Source: Alphaproteobacteria bacterium
GTDB taxonomy: Bacteria > Myxococcota_A > UBA796 > UBA2385
NCBI GenBank assembly: GCA_020632755.1
Contig: JACKEY010000004.1
Location: forward strand, 779,501-843,500
Direction: 5' to 3'
DNA: 64,000 bases
Shown here piece after piece: positions 63,734 to 64,000 of this stretch. The translations under genes and the position numbers were made by a program. A model generated the notes under the pieces. The model did not search any database. It was not told the origin of the DNA and worked only from the letters and a program-made list of their open reading frames with translations. Position 1 is the first letter of the stretch. Each line of letters begins with the position of its first letter.

Positions 63734-64000
63734 ATGTCGAAGCACGGGTGGTGGCCGATCGTCGAGACCCTGGCCCTCGCAGGCACCCTGCTGGTCGCCT
63801 GCGGGGACAAGGACGGCGGCGACAGCGGCGGCTCGGACACCGACGCGGACGCCGACGCCGATGCGGACGCCGACACCGACGCCGACACCGACGCCGACAC
63901 CGACGCCGACACCGACACCGACGCAACGGGAACGGACGGGACCGACACCGACGGGACCGACACCGACTCCGACTCCGACACGGACACGGACGGCGGCTCC
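63734..64000 (+). CDS. Lipoprotein with Asp-Ala/Asp-Thr linker, 3' end cut
   Basis: Starts at ATG 63734 behind GGAGG. Signal MSKHGWWPIVETLALAG, then TLLVAC with lipobox LVAC. The rest visible (to the window end, 89 codons) is a repeated DTDADAD linker encoded by GACACCGACGCC-type hexamers, then mixed Asp/Gly/Thr/Ser. The functional domain lies beyond the right edge. Confidence 0.78.
   Translation, partial: MSKHGWWPIVETLALAGTLLVACGDKDGGDSGGSDTDADADADADADTDADTDADTDADTDTDATGTDGTDTDGTDTDSDSDTDTDGGS

Overview
The window is very GC-rich DNA from a Gram-negative bacterium, most likely an uncultured member of the Myxococcota or a related deltaproteobacterial lineage. This is inferred from the large number of Asp/Gly/Thr-rich lipoproteins, a FG-GAP/MopE-like surface protein with a C-terminal sorting-type tail, a Hanks-type kinase with an Ala/Glu/Arg stalk, BamD, SelA and a large lipid-type polyketide synthase. 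No rRNA, tRNA, CRISPR array, transposase or phage gene was seen.

Layout. 1-1025 (minus): a cut lipoprotein gene, a small membrane protein and an ECF sigma factor. 1139-4972 (plus): a hypothetical protein, a lipoprotein, an SGNH-hydrolase-like protein and a frameshifted surface protein. 4973-11876 (minus): a tight seven-gene operon joining a MutL/GlmL-type ASKHA ATPase to a barrel-domain protein, a DUF6754-like protein and three further membrane proteins; no vitamin B12 mutase is nearby. 11928-19100: a Tat-exported intradiol-dioxygenase-like lipoprotein, an arylsulfotransferase-like lipoprotein, and a periplasmic molybdenum hydroxylase (fused FeS/Mo subunit plus FAD/4Fe-4S subunit) with a promoter that carries a dyad in its spacer. 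19122-19585: a four-helix-bundle (S23/IVP) gene between inverted heptad repeats. 19880-25268: a TetR regulator, lipoproteins, a sulfatase and two LRR-like lipoproteins.

25272-34015 (minus) is a three-gene lipid pathway: fatty acyl-AMP ligase, free acyl carrier protein, and a type I PKS (KS-AT-ACP-KR-DH) ending in an alpha-oxoamine synthase. Read together, a fatty acid is activated, extended by one malonyl unit, partly reduced and released by decarboxylative condensation with an amino acid, giving a sphingoid-like amino ketone. 34477-44042 holds surface and membrane proteins (FG-GAP, MBL-like, TPR membrane protein, YfhO-like, HTTM). 44186-51974 is largely housekeeping: xseA, ppa, a sensor kinase, selA, a J-like/RodZ-like protein and rluD. 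52034-64000 carries lipoproteins, DUF1844, an HtrA-type protease, BamD, a beta-barrel protein, a Ser/Thr kinase, a CBS protein and more lipoproteins, the last cut by the right edge.

Recurring signals: likely sigma70-type promoters often have TTGCGN at -35 and TANNNT at -10. Several genes lack a Shine-Dalgarno and have the -10 hexamer exactly 6 nt before ATG (probable leaderless mRNAs). Others use GGAG(G) followed by a nearly pure C spacer before the start. The two best candidates for undescribed biology are the MutL-ATPase membrane operon and the FAAL-ACP-PKS-AOS pathway.
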